A DNA stretch of 64,000 bases from Shimia sp047124445. GTDB taxonomy: Bacteria > Pseudomonadota > Alphaproteobacteria > Rhodobacterales > Rhodobacteraceae. The notes below the pieces were generated by a model that was not told the origin of the DNA, ran no database searches, and was given only the letters and a program-made list of their open reading frames with translations. Below are positions 1 through 7,793 of this stretch, in pieces. Location of the stretch: positions 3,100,001-3,164,000 of the forward strand of contig NZ_CP138921.1 in the NCBI RefSeq assembly GCF_047124445.1. Direction: 5' to 3'. Position 1 is the first letter of the stretch. The number at the start of each line of letters is the position of its first letter. Position numbers and translations under genes: made by a program.

Positions 1-537
1 GCCATGATGGCCTTCCCCGCTTTCGCCACGGTGTTTTTCTTTCAGCAAGCCTATTTTGCAGAGATCAAAGGCTGGTCGCACCTCTCTCTGGTAGCGGTGT
101 TTCCGTTGGGAACACTGTCTTTTGGCGTATCAACAATCGTTTATGGCTGGTTGATCGACAAACTTGGGGCCGCGCGTCTCATGCCGTTTTACCTCCTGCC
201 TCTGGTCGCCGCCTTTACCATCCACGCCTGGGCCCCCACCGTCAGCTGGGTGGCAGTGGGTGTGGTGCTCATGGGCATGGCGGGCGGCGGCATGGCAACC
301 TTGCCCGCGTCGGTCTGGTCAGAGTTTTTCGGCTCGCAGCATCTGGGTGCCATCAAAGCCACCGTCGCCGCCTTTGGCGTGTTGGGGTCTGCCTTGGGTC
401 CAGGTCTGTCCGGTTGGATGATTGATCAAGGCATCAACTACCAATCGCAACTGCAAGGCTTTGCCATCTGCTTTGCAATTGCCAGCGCCGTGATGGTGGT
501 GCCTTTCGCGCGCGCTCGAAACTCAACGGCGGCGTAA
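1..537 (+). CDS. MFS transporter, C-terminal part (5' end outside window)
   Basis: The reading frame is open from the first base of the window and ends with TAA at 535-537, so only the last 178 codons are present. The protein is a string of hydrophobic helices separated by short charged loops. The loop after YGWLIDKLG, with the following R and P residues, and the later GPGLSGWMID resemble the repeated loop motifs of the major facilitator superfamily. It is probably an inner-membrane solute carrier, but nothing visible gives the substrate. Its last 15 bases overlap the 3' end of the convergent Smr-domain gene. Confidence 0.75.
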   Translation, partial: AMMAFPAFATVFFFQQAYFAEIKGWSHLSLVAVFPLGTLSFGVSTIVYGWLIDKLGAARLMPFYLLPLVAAFTIHAWAPTVSWVAVGVVLMGMAGGGMATLPASVWSEFFGSQHLGAIKATVAAFGVLGSALGPGLSGWMIDQGINYQSQLQGFAICFAIASAVMVVPFARARNSTAA

Positions 538-1113
538 ATAAACGTAATAGGCTCCAGTGCCGCCATGCCGGATATGGGCTTCTGCCACCTGCAAAATACA
601 CTGCTTCATCGGTGGCAGCGCAAACCACTGCGGCACCTGATGTTTGAGCACGCCACGTCGGGTTGGAATCGGCCCATCGTCCCGTTTGGTTTTGCCCTTG
701 CCGGTGATCACCAACACCAACCGCTTGCCCTCACCATGGGAGCGCATAATGAAACCGGTCAAAGCCCCATGCGCCTGATCTGCTGTCATACCGTGCAGGT
801 CAATCTTGCCTTCAGGCACCAGCTTCCCGCGCTTCATCCGGCCAAAGGCTTTCTTGTCCATTTGAACCGGCTGACGCGCTACGCGTTCGGACACGGATCC
901 CATCAGATCATGCATCGACGGGCTGGCATTGGCTTTGGAGCCAACTTCAAAATCCGGCAGGGTAGGGGAGAGGTGTGGCCTTGGCTTCTTGATCGGTTTT
1001 GGCTTGGGTTTTGGCAACTCATGCGCGCTTGTACCGGGATTCAGTCGCTCAGCTGTATCTGCCACCTTCCGCCAGAGGGTGACCTCTTCCTCACTCAATT
1101 TCCGCCGTGTCAC
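523..1113 (-). CDS. Smr (small MutS-related) domain protein
   Basis: 196 residues. The N-terminal half is a proline- and lysine-rich, probably disordered linker. The C-terminal half is an Smr domain, recognised by the DLHGMT motif at the domain start, the central VLVITGKGK segment, and the late RHGGTGAYYVYLRR stretch. Stand-alone Smr proteins are linked to nuclease activity on branched DNA or on mRNA of stalled ribosomes; the role here is unknown. The GTG start at 1113 overlaps the stop of mltA by 4 bases, so it is probably translated together with mltA and the Tim44-like gene. Confidence 0.85.
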   Translation of the reverse strand: MTRRKLSEEEVTLWRKVADTAERLNPGTSAHELPKPKPKPIKKPRPHLSPTLPDFEVGSKANASPSMHDLMGSVSERVARQPVQMDKKAFGRMKRGKLVPEGKIDLHGMTADQAHGALTGFIMRSHGEGKRLVLVITGKGKTKRDDGPIPTRRGVLKHQVPQWFALPPMKQCILQVAEAHIRHGGTGAYYVYLRRR

Positions 1114-2147
1114 AGAACCGACTCCGGCAACATCGCATAAGCCCGCTGAATGGGCAGAAGCACCACCATGCGGCCCGGATCTTTGAGCGTTCCCGCCGCC
1201 TTACCGGCTTCATCACCGGTGCCAAAAAAGATGTCCGCTCGCTGCGCGCCCTTGATGGCCGATCCGGTATCCTGGGCGATCATCAATCGCCGCAGAGGTC
1301 CAGCACCGTCTTTTTCCACCCAAACCGGCGCGCCCAGAGGCGTAAACTTCGGGTCCACCGCCACCGACCGCATTGCCGTGATCGAGCGGTTCATCGCCCC
1401 CAACGGGCCCTTGTGCGCGGGCACGCGGCTTACTTCCCGGAAGAACACGAAGCTGTCGTTGTGCCGCAGCAGTTCCGCACCATCCACCGGATTGCGCTTC
1501 ACCCAATTCTTGATCACCTGCGCACTCACTTGATGCGCATTATACACACCGCGCCGCACCAGTTCCGCGCCAACAGAGCGGTACTTGTGGCCATTGGCTC
1601 CACCGTAGCCGACACGAATGTACGACCCATTGGGCAGGCGAATACGCCCCGAGCCTTGGATTTGCAGGAAAAACAGCTCGACGCTGTCATCCACCCAAGC
1701 AATCTCCAACCCACGTCCTTGAAGTGCACCGCTGGTCTCGATCTCGCGCCGGGTCAGCCACTGACCACCTTTAGCTTCACGCGGCATTTTGTAGACAGGG
1801 AACCGATACCGCCCGCTTGGCGTCAGAGACCCGTCCAATTCCGGCTCAAAGTAACCGGTGAACAGCGCCGACTTGTCTTTTTCCTCAATCAGAACCGGCC
1901 GAAACAAAAGCTCAAAAAACTTACGTGCATCGTCAATCCCGGTTGCGGCCGCACAAAGCGTCTGCCAATCCGGCGCGTCAAAATCTGCGCAGGTATTCAG
2001 AAAAACTTGACGGGCGGCCTCGTGATCATCCGCGGCCCACCCGTCCAGGTCGTCAAACGACAGGATTTTCATATGTGTTTCGGACATGGCTGCCCCTCCG
2101 GCCATCACAAAGACCGCGGCCAAAGCCGCCCGAAACGCCCGGATCAT
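1110..2147 (-). CDS. mltA: membrane-bound lytic murein transglycosylase A (MltA family)
   Basis: 345 residues from the ATG at 2147. This start gives a classical signal peptide (MIRAFRAALAAVFVMAGGAA) and overlaps the upstream stop as ATGA; a longer in-frame extension upstream has no export signal. The MltA core is visible (LFTGYFEPELDGS, the IQGSGRIRLPNGS segment, RVGYGGANGH) followed by the 3D domain containing the aspartates of DTGSAIKGAQRADIFFG. Family members cleave the glycan strands of murein from the periplasmic side to give 1,6-anhydromuropeptides. No lipobox cysteine is seen, so it may be soluble periplasmic. Confidence 0.9.
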   Translation of the reverse strand: MIRAFRAALAAVFVMAGGAAMSETHMKILSFDDLDGWAADDHEAARQVFLNTCADFDAPDWQTLCAAATGIDDARKFFELLFRPVLIEEKDKSALFTGYFEPELDGSLTPSGRYRFPVYKMPREAKGGQWLTRREIETSGALQGRGLEIAWVDDSVELFFLQIQGSGRIRLPNGSYIRVGYGGANGHKYRSVGAELVRRGVYNAHQVSAQVIKNWVKRNPVDGAELLRHNDSFVFFREVSRVPAHKGPLGAMNRSITAMRSVAVDPKFTPLGAPVWVEKDGAGPLRRLMIAQDTGSAIKGAQRADIFFGTGDEAGKAAGTLKDPGRMVVLLPIQRAYAMLPESVL

Positions 2148-2803
2148 TCGCCCGTGGCAACAAGCTGCCAGTTTGGATCGTCCGATCCCATCACGCGGGC
2201 AAAGGTCCAAACGTCCTTCTGCCGCTTAATCTGGCTTTCGCTGCCCTCAACAATCTCACCGGCATTATCCCGCACAACATGAGTCAGCTCACCCACATAG
2301 CGCACGGTGATTTCGCCTTCTTTCGTGGTCTCGTCAAAATGCGCCGCCTGCAGCACCATTTCACGCACCCCAACAAATTCGCTTTCCACGGTCAGACCTT
2401 TGTCCGCGCGCATCTCCACCACATGAGCAAAGCTCTCATAGACTTCTTCACCCAAGAACGGCTGGATGCTCGCTAGATCACCTTTTTCAAAGGCCATCAG
2501 GATCATCTCATACGCGCCACGCGCACCGCCAAGGAAGTCGTTCACGCCAAACTGCGGCTCCATCGACTTCATCTTCGCCAGCGCCAGCGCATTCACGCTG
2601 CCCTCTTCGGCGTGATCCAGAATGTCCTGATCCGGTCCACCTTCGATCACTTCAAGGTCCGGCCCCTTGCGACGGGCCTGCGAAACACCTTCCTGACGTG
2701 GCTCTTCATAGCCCTCTCGAGTCCCCAAAACACTGCGCAGACGCAAGATCAGAAACACGGCAATACCGGCAAGAACCAGAAGTTGAATTAGGGAGGAGTT
2801 CAT
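2144..2803 (-). CDS. Tim44-like domain protein (TimA-like)
   Basis: 219 residues from the ATG at 2803. The N-terminus (MNSSLIQLLVLAGIAVFLIL) is a single membrane anchor, followed by a charged linker with arginines and glutamates, then a Tim44/Tim45-type domain (residues about 75-215) with the segment GAYEMILMAFEKGD near its start and MGSDDPNWQLVATGE at the end. Bacterial proteins of this kind share the fold of the mitochondrial import motor subunit Tim44 but their function is not settled. First gene of a three-gene operon with mltA and smr, each joined by a 4-base overlap. Confidence 0.85.
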   Translation of the reverse strand: MNSSLIQLLVLAGIAVFLILRLRSVLGTREGYEEPRQEGVSQARRKGPDLEVIEGGPDQDILDHAEEGSVNALALAKMKSMEPQFGVNDFLGGARGAYEMILMAFEKGDLASIQPFLGEEVYESFAHVVEMRADKGLTVESEFVGVREMVLQAAHFDETTKEGEITVRYVGELTHVVRDNAGEIVEGSESQIKRQKDVWTFARVMGSDDPNWQLVATGE

Positions 2804-2907
2804 TTGAACCTCATGTTGGGCATGGAAACACTGTTCTCTCGCACTTATGTAAGTCACGGGCGGGGTCAAGTCCACCTCGCCAAATGTAGCAATGGAGTAA
2901 AGCTAAG

Positions 2908-3450
2908 ATGTGGCTCTTGTTGGCCTTTATCGCGATCCCCATGATCGAAATTGCCCTGTTCATCAGCGTTGGTGGCGCCATTGGCCTGTGGCCGACCCTG
3001 GCGATTGTCCTGCTGACAGCCATTCTTGGCACACATCTGGTGCGTTCTCAGGGGCTTACCGCCATCGGAAACGTGCAGCAATCCTTCAATGAGTTGAATG
3101 ATCCAACCGAGCCTTTGGCCCACGGCGCCATGATCCTGATCGCCGGTGTTTTGCTGCTGACTCCAGGTTTCTTCACAGACGCCGTTGGATTTGCCCTCCT
3201 GACCCCAGCTTTCCGCAAAATCATGTTTGAATTTGCCCGAAAACGCGTGCGGGTTCAGAGCTTTACCATGGGCAGCACCCACTCTACCTCGTTTCATTCA
3301 GGTCCGGATAAGCAAGGCCACCGCCCCGCACGTTCTGATGTGATTGACGGTGAATTCTCCGAAGTGGATCCCGCTCCAGAAAGCCCGCACCCACAGGTGG
3401 ACAGCGTCAAAAACCCCACGCATAAACCATCCGGTTGGACAAAACATTGA
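2908..3450 (+). CDS. fxsA: FxsA family membrane protein
   Basis: 180 residues. The first 120 residues contain three hydrophobic segments and the family's features: the N-terminal FIAIPMIEIALFISVG, the central LVRSQG and the helix beginning LTPGFFTDAVGFALL. The C-terminal 55 residues are polar and charged, as usual in FxsA. The Escherichia coli protein suppresses F-plasmid exclusion of phage T7; the normal cell role is unclear. It reads rightward from a 104-bp gap shared with the leftward Tim44-like operon and lies 55 bp before secB, a pairing common near alphaproteobacterial origins. Confidence 0.88.
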   Translation: MWLLLAFIAIPMIEIALFISVGGAIGLWPTLAIVLLTAILGTHLVRSQGLTAIGNVQQSFNELNDPTEPLAHGAMILIAGVLLLTPGFFTDAVGFALLTPAFRKIMFEFARKRVRVQSFTMGSTHSTSFHSGPDKQGHRPARSDVIDGEFSEVDPAPESPHPQVDSVKNPTHKPSGWTKH

Positions 3451-3505
3451 GACCCGTAATTTGACCTGTTAAAGCAGGGCAAACGAATTCTTTTGGAGAC
3501 TTCCC

Positions 3506-4003
3506 ATGGCGGAAAACGAAAACGGCGCAGCACAAGCGCCGCAGCTGAAAATGAACGTACTGACCCAATTCGTGCGCGACATGTCGTTCGAAAACATCCT
3601 GGCTCAGAAAGGCTCTGCCGGTAACCCGCAGCCTGACGTTCAGGTTCAGGTGAACCTCGATGCGAAAAAGCGCACCGCAGATCATCAGTTCGAAGTGGCC
3701 ATGAAGCTGAACATCACCGCCAAGAACAAAGAAGACGGCGCCGAGATGTTCATTCTGGAACTGGACTACGCCGGTGTGTTCCACGTGGAAGGTGTGCCAG
3801 AAGACCAGTTGCACCCATTCCTGTTGATCGAATGCCCACGCATGCTGTTCCCATTTGTGCGCCGCATTGTGTCTGACGTGACCCGCGACGGTGGCTTCCC
3901 GCCACTGAACCTGGAAACCATCGACTTCGTAGCCCTGTACCGCTCGGAGCTTCAGCGCCGCGCGCAAGAACAGCAGACCGCAGAGCAGCCGGTCGCCAAC
4001 TAA
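3506..4003 (+). CDS. secB: protein-export chaperone SecB
   Basis: 165 residues, the expected length. The conserved core is plain: the early LNVLTQFVRD-like segment (MNVLTQFVRDMSFENI), the central LELDYAGVFHVEGVPED and the segment LFPFVRRIVSDVTRDGGFPPL, followed by the helix with FVALYR. SecB is a cytoplasmic tetramer that keeps pre-secretory proteins unfolded and hands them to SecA. A good ribosome site (TTTTGGAGA) precedes the ATG. A strong intrinsic terminator follows immediately, so secB is the end of its transcript. Confidence 0.97.
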   Translation: MAENENGAAQAPQLKMNVLTQFVRDMSFENILAQKGSAGNPQPDVQVQVNLDAKKRTADHQFEVAMKLNITAKNKEDGAEMFILELDYAGVFHVEGVPEDQLHPFLLIECPRMLFPFVRRIVSDVTRDGGFPPLNLETIDFVALYRSELQRRAQEQQTAEQPVAN

Positions 4004-4025
4004 GCGAACCACTGCCAAGATTTCA

Positions 4026-4055
4026 GGCGCTGCCTTTGCGGGCGGCGCCTTTTTT
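4026..4055 (+). terminator. intrinsic terminator after secB
   Basis: GC-rich inverted repeat (GGCGCTGCC, short TTTGC loop, GGGCGGCGCC with a small bulge) followed directly by six T residues at 4050-4055. It lies 23 bases after the secB stop and just before the 3' end of the convergent dnaQ gene. Confidence 0.85.
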
Positions 4056-4060
4056 GTTGG

Positions 4061-4795
4061 TTATCCCAGTTTGGTCCAAAGCGCATTGTCGCCCATCGTC
4101 TCGACAAACTCTTTATGCGCTGAGGCTTCCTCTTCGGTCAGACGAGAGGGCAGGGGTGTTGCCCGTTTCGTGGGACGCCAATCATCCACTTGCACCGATT
4201 TGGTCTTTCCACCGCCGCCGGAGGCCAAAACCAGGTCCGGCTGTCTTCCGCCAATCAGCTCCAGATACACTTCCGCGAGGATTTCGGAGTCCAACAACGC
4301 TCCATGCAACGTCCGCGAGGAGTTGTCGATGCCATAGCGACGGCACAAAGCGTCCAATGTGGCGGGCGAGCCAGGGAACTTGGTGCGTGCCATGGCCAGC
4401 GTATCCACCGCCCGATCCATCGGGATTTCCGGCAGGTTCATCCAGCTCAGCTCCGCATTCAGGAACTTCATGTCGAATTTCGCGTTGTGAATGACCAGTT
4501 TGCTGTCATTTCCAATGAAATCCAGAAACGCCTGCCCATGGGCCTCAAAGACCTTTTTGTCTTTCAGCGTCACCTCACCCGGCTGTGCATCCCGTGGCAC
4601 GTCGAGCAAATCCGGCCCAATCCCGTGCACGCCAAAAGCCTCTTCCGGCATGTTCCGCAAGGGGTTGATATATACGTGAAACGTCTCACCCGTGGGCAGG
4701 TGGTTGTACAATTCCAACGCCCCGATCTCGACAATCCGGTCGCCAGAGAACGGATCAAACCCTGTGGTTTCCGTATCGAGTACGATTTCACGCAT
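4061..4795 (-). CDS. dnaQ: DNA polymerase III epsilon subunit (3'-5' proofreading exonuclease)
   Basis: 244 residues. The DEDDh exonuclease motifs are complete: D7 and E9 in LDTETTGFDP, D108 in HNAKFD, and H164 with D169 in HGALLD. This subunit proofreads for the replicative polymerase by removing mismatched 3' nucleotides; the C-terminal tail after residue 190 normally binds the alpha subunit DnaE. Its start overlaps the end of coaE by 8 bases, placing it last in the maf-aroE-coaE-dnaQ operon. Confidence 0.96.
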   Translation of the reverse strand: MREIVLDTETTGFDPFSGDRIVEIGALELYNHLPTGETFHVYINPLRNMPEEAFGVHGIGPDLLDVPRDAQPGEVTLKDKKVFEAHGQAFLDFIGNDSKLVIHNAKFDMKFLNAELSWMNLPEIPMDRAVDTLAMARTKFPGSPATLDALCRRYGIDNSSRTLHGALLDSEILAEVYLELIGGRQPDLVLASGGGGKTKSVQVDDWRPTKRATPLPSRLTEEEASAHKEFVETMGDNALWTKLG

Positions 4796-5381
4796 TGGCC
4801 AACTGTCCCCTGATGGTGGTCACAATCTTCTCCACCTGCCGGCGCGCATGGTCAAGTGTGTCCGTGGTCACAACATAGTCCGAGCGGGCGACTTTCTCAT
4901 CATTTGGCATCTGTTTGGTGTGGATCTGTTCAAATTGCGCTTCACTCATCGTGCGCCGTGCCAATACGCGATCCCGCTGCAATTCAGGTGGAATAGAGAC
5001 ACATACAACTGCATCCATTGCTTCGTTGCCGCCGGTTTCAAACAGCAACGGAATGTCAAAAACCAGAATGTCGGCCGTGGCGGAGGCGATGAAGGCGACA
5101 CGGTCCTGCGCTACCAAAGGGTGCACAATTTCTTCAATCATTTTGAGCGCCGAAGGGTCGCGCCCGATCACTTCTTTGAGTTTGTCGCGAGACACAGCGC
5201 CGGCAACCACAGCCTCCGGAAATTTTGCCTGCATCGGCGCAACCGCCGCGCCGCCCACATCATAAAGCCGATGCACCGCCGCATCCGCATCCCAAAGCGC
5301 ACAGCCAAGATCGACAAACATCTGCGCCGTGGTCGATTTGCCCATGCCAATCGAACCAGTCAGGCCAAGCTTAAAGCTCAT
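4788..5381 (-). CDS. coaE: dephospho-CoA kinase
   Basis: 197 residues. The P-loop GSIGMGKST is at residues 9-17, followed by an adenylate-kinase-like fold with the expected DADAAVH motif and the lid region containing RR (ARRTMSEAQFEQIHTKQM). It phosphorylates the 3'-hydroxyl of dephospho-CoA, the last step of coenzyme A synthesis. The start overlaps the aroE stop as ATGA, a sign of coupled translation. Confidence 0.96.
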   Translation of the reverse strand: MSFKLGLTGSIGMGKSTTAQMFVDLGCALWDADAAVHRLYDVGGAAVAPMQAKFPEAVVAGAVSRDKLKEVIGRDPSALKMIEEIVHPLVAQDRVAFIASATADILVFDIPLLFETGGNEAMDAVVCVSIPPELQRDRVLARRTMSEAQFEQIHTKQMPNDEKVARSDYVVTTDTLDHARRQVEKIVTTIRGQLANA

Positions 5382-6211
5382 CCCAGAACCACGCGCCGGG
5401 TTTCATCATCCACCACAGGGCGGCGACCAAACCAGCGTTCAAAGCCCGGAACCGCTTGATGCAACAACATACCCAAACCATCCACGGTCACACAGCCAAT
5501 CTCATTGGCCGTACGCAGGAAATTCGTGGTCAGTGGAGTATACACCAGATCAGTCACCACCGTTTCTTTGCGCAAGCCATCCATCGGCACGCGCAGCTCT
5601 GATTTTCCGGTCATGCCAAGAGACGTGGTGTTCACCAGCGTGGCGCCTTCTTCCAGAATGTTGCCCGCCTGCACCCACTCAACCACCTTCACCCGCGCCC
5701 CAAAATCTTCTCGCAGTTTGTCCGCGCGAACACGTGTGCGGTTGGTCAGCAAAATCTCTGGCGCCCCGGCATCCAGTAAAGACGCCACAACCGCCCGCGC
5801 GGCACCACCTGCACCCAGCACAACAGCTGGACCTGCTGAGGCATCCCACTCTGGCGCACCCTGGCGCAGGTTTTCAATGAATCCGTAGCCATCTGTGTTG
5901 TCGCCCAGAATACTGCCATCGTTGAGAAAGATCAGCGTGTTCACCGCGCCTATCAACGTTGCACGATCCGTGATCTGGTCCACAAACTGCATCACCCGCT
6001 CTTTATGCGGGATCGTCACGTTACAACCGACAAACCCCATCTTTGGCATCGCCTTCAAAACATCACCCAAAGCATCGGCCTCGACCTCCAGCGGCACATA
6101 ATGTCCGGCAATGTCATACGTCTTCAGCCAATGCCCATGCAGGACCGGTGATTTTGAGTGCGCAATCGGGTTCCCGATCACACCCGCCAAAGGAATGGAC
6201 GGTAAAGTCAT
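5378..6211 (-). CDS. aroE: shikimate 5-dehydrogenase
   Basis: 277 residues. The substrate-binding start (GNPIAHSKSPVLH), the catalytic lysine K70 in NVTIPHKE with D107 in DNTDGYGF, and the NADP-binding GAGGAAR at residues 133-139 are all present, as is the late GLGMLLHQAVPGFERW. It reduces 3-dehydroshikimate to shikimate in aromatic amino-acid synthesis. The start overlaps the maf stop by 4 bases. Confidence 0.96.
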   Translation of the reverse strand: MTLPSIPLAGVIGNPIAHSKSPVLHGHWLKTYDIAGHYVPLEVEADALGDVLKAMPKMGFVGCNVTIPHKERVMQFVDQITDRATLIGAVNTLIFLNDGSILGDNTDGYGFIENLRQGAPEWDASAGPAVVLGAGGAARAVVASLLDAGAPEILLTNRTRVRADKLREDFGARVKVVEWVQAGNILEEGATLVNTTSLGMTGKSELRVPMDGLRKETVVTDLVYTPLTTNFLRTANEIGCVTVDGLGMLLHQAVPGFERWFGRRPVVDDETRRVVLG

Positions 6212-6807
6212 TGTGGCAGTTCTCCCCGTGTCGTCAGAAACGACAGAATTTCTACAAGCGGCATGCCAAGGACGGTGAAATAATCCCCGTCGATCTTTTC
6301 AAACAGCCGCACGCCTTCTTCTTCCAACTTATACCCGCCAACCGAATGGCGGATGCTGTCAAAGTTACGATCCAGATAGCCCTCAAGAAAGTCGTTGCTG
6401 AATTGCCGCATGAATAACCGCACAACACCCACATGACGCCAGAGCGGCTCCCCGTTCTGATAAATCACCGCTGCAGACAGCAACATATGACGCTGCCCAC
6501 GCAGCAACAGCAACTGATTGCGCGCATCATCCACGCTGTCCGGCTTTGAAAAGATCGTGCCTTGAAAGTCCAACACCTGGTCACAGCCCAAAACCAGCGC
6601 CTCTGGCCGCTTCAAACTCACTTTTCGTGCTTTTGACTCCGCCAAAGCGTCCGCCACATCCCGCGGCGTGGCCCCCTCCACCTGCAAAGATCGCTTGATC
6701 ATCTCTTCATCTACGCGCGGCTTAACGGTTTCGTAACCAACATTGGCTTTAGATAGGAGCTGAGCCCGTATCTCAGAGCCCGAAGCAAGGATCAGGGGTG
6801 CGGTCAT
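6208..6807 (-). CDS. maf: Maf-family nucleotide pyrophosphatase
   Basis: 199 residues from the ATG at 6807, chosen because the protein then begins MTAPLILASGSEIRAQLL, the normal Maf start; a 24-residue upstream extension has no family similarity. The SxxR motif and the CDQVLDFQG segment with its catalytic aspartate are visible. Maf proteins hydrolyse non-canonical or modified nucleoside triphosphates to monophosphates. It is the first gene of the leftward operon and begins exactly at the edge of the putative oriC: the first base of its start codon belongs to a DnaA box. Confidence 0.93.
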   Translation of the reverse strand: MTAPLILASGSEIRAQLLSKANVGYETVKPRVDEEMIKRSLQVEGATPRDVADALAESKARKVSLKRPEALVLGCDQVLDFQGTIFSKPDSVDDARNQLLLLRGQRHMLLSAAVIYQNGEPLWRHVGVVRLFMRQFSNDFLEGYLDRNFDSIRHSVGGYKLEEEGVRLFEKIDGDYFTVLGMPLVEILSFLTTRGELPQ

Positions 6808-6815
6808 GTGGATAA
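6807..6815 (-). promoter_or_regulatory. DnaA box, exact match
   Basis: TGTGGATAA on the plus strand, that is TTATCCACA on the minus strand, identical to the consensus. It begins at the first base of the maf start codon. Confidence 0.7.
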
Positions 6816-6989
6816 ATCCGTGGAGAAGGGAAGGAACTTCTTGAGAGTCCTTTCTGGAAATTTCTGTGGGGTTTTGCAAGCTGGGGAAACTCCCCGCCGT
6901 CTCACGGAAATCCCCCGATTTTCTGCACGGTGGACGGGGAAAACTTTGCCTGTGGGAGGAATCACCCGCATACCTGTTTCTCCACCCGC

Positions 6990-6998
6990 TTATCCACA
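6990..6998 (+). promoter_or_regulatory. DnaA box, exact match
   Basis: TTATCCACA, identical to the consensus, in the middle of the putative origin. Confidence 0.8.
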
Positions 6999-7096
6999 GT
7001 CACGCCCCTGTCATATTTCTTTCAAAGCACTGAAATCATTAAGACCTTTTAACTTTCTCACCAGATGTTGATACAGATCAGAGCAAAGAGTTCAGA

Positions 7097-7105
7097 TGTG
7101 GGTAA
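7097..7105 (-). promoter_or_regulatory. DnaA box, one mismatch
   Basis: TGTGGGTAA, the reverse of TTACCCACA, one base from the consensus. It sits 26 bp from the next weak box. Confidence 0.45.
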
Positions 7106-7122
7106 GTCATAGGGGAAATTGA

Positions 7123-7131
7123 TAATCCACA
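7123..7131 (+). promoter_or_regulatory. DnaA box, one mismatch
   Basis: TAATCCACA, one base from the consensus, about 18 bp before the AT-rich tract. Confidence 0.45.
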
Positions 7132-7148
7132 GGATTGGGCGTCCCTAC

Positions 7149-7190
7149 TTAATCATCATCCTTTTCTATATATATTTATTTATTATAGAG
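7149..7190. other. AT-rich tract, possible DNA unwinding element
   Basis: About 42 bp with alternating TA steps and TTTA repeats (CTATATATATTTATTTATTATAG within it), far richer in AT than any neighbour. It lies beside the last DnaA box and just upstream of hemJ, so it could also supply the hemJ promoter. Confidence 0.5.
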
Positions 7191-7221
7191 AGGGTCGGGC
7201 TTCGTTCAGGAACAAACCGGC

Positions 7222-7671
7222 ATGAGTTACTTTCTCGTCGACATTTACCCATACGTACTCTCGCTTCACATCATCGCAGTGATCAGCTGGATGGCAGGTA
7301 TTTTTTACCTTCCTCGTTTGTTTGTGTATCACGCAGAGCGGGCAGAGAAGGGGGATCAACTCGATGAAACCCTGAAGATTATGGAGTACAAGCTTCAGCG
7401 CTATATCATGGCGCCTGCAAGCATAGTTGCCTGGGCCGCCGGTCTGACGCTTGTCTTCACACCTGGTGTTGTCGACTGGTCCGCGATCTGGCCTTACACC
7501 AAAGCCTTTGGCGTCATCTCTATGACTGTGTTTGATCATTGGCTGATGATCATGCGCAAGAAGTTTGGCCGTAATGAAAACACACTCACAGGTCGCCAGT
7601 ACCGCATGATGAACGAAGTTCCGACGGTTTTGATGGTTCTGATCGTGGTCTCTGTCGTGGTGAAATTCTGA
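7222..7671 (+). CDS. hemJ: protoporphyrinogen IX oxidase HemJ
   Basis: 149 residues, four hydrophobic segments, beginning with the family pattern of a conserved histidine (H16) followed by ISWMAGIFYLPRLFVYH and later a KAFGVISMTVFDHWLM helix. HemJ (UPF0093) is the haem-dependent inner-membrane enzyme that oxidises protoporphyrinogen IX to protoporphyrin IX in many alphaproteobacteria. It is the first rightward gene from the origin. The hemE gene often found beside it in relatives is not in this window. Confidence 0.9.
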   Translation: MSYFLVDIYPYVLSLHIIAVISWMAGIFYLPRLFVYHAERAEKGDQLDETLKIMEYKLQRYIMAPASIVAWAAGLTLVFTPGVVDWSAIWPYTKAFGVISMTVFDHWLMIMRKKFGRNENTLTGRQYRMMNEVPTVLMVLIVVSVVVKF

Positions 7672-7793
7672 ATCGTTTGACTCAGGCAAAGAAAGTGGCT
7701 TAGAAAAGCCGCCAACTGGCCCGTCCGGGCTAAGTGTCTTCCAAATACAGAGTACATGAACTGCCCTTCACCTGGGCAGCACAGGATATTTTC

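Larger units (their letters stand above)
6807..7221. other. putative chromosomal replication origin (oriC)
   Basis: A 414-bp gene-free region between divergent maf and hemJ. It contains two exact matches to the DnaA box TTATCCACA (6990-6998 on plus, 6807-6815 on minus) and two with one mismatch (7123-7131 plus, TAATCCACA; 7097-7105 minus, TGTGGGTAA). An AT-rich tract at 7149-7190 made of TA and TTTA steps could be the unwinding element. Genes on both sides mostly point away from it and parS/parAB lie 3-7 kb off. In Caulobacter and Rickettsia the origin lies in the comparable position next to this conserved gene set. Confidence 0.85.

Noticed and set aside
1107..2282. 391-codon open frame antisense to mltA
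   Set aside because: Arginine- and proline-rich translation without family features; the minus-strand MltA has a signal peptide and 3D domain.
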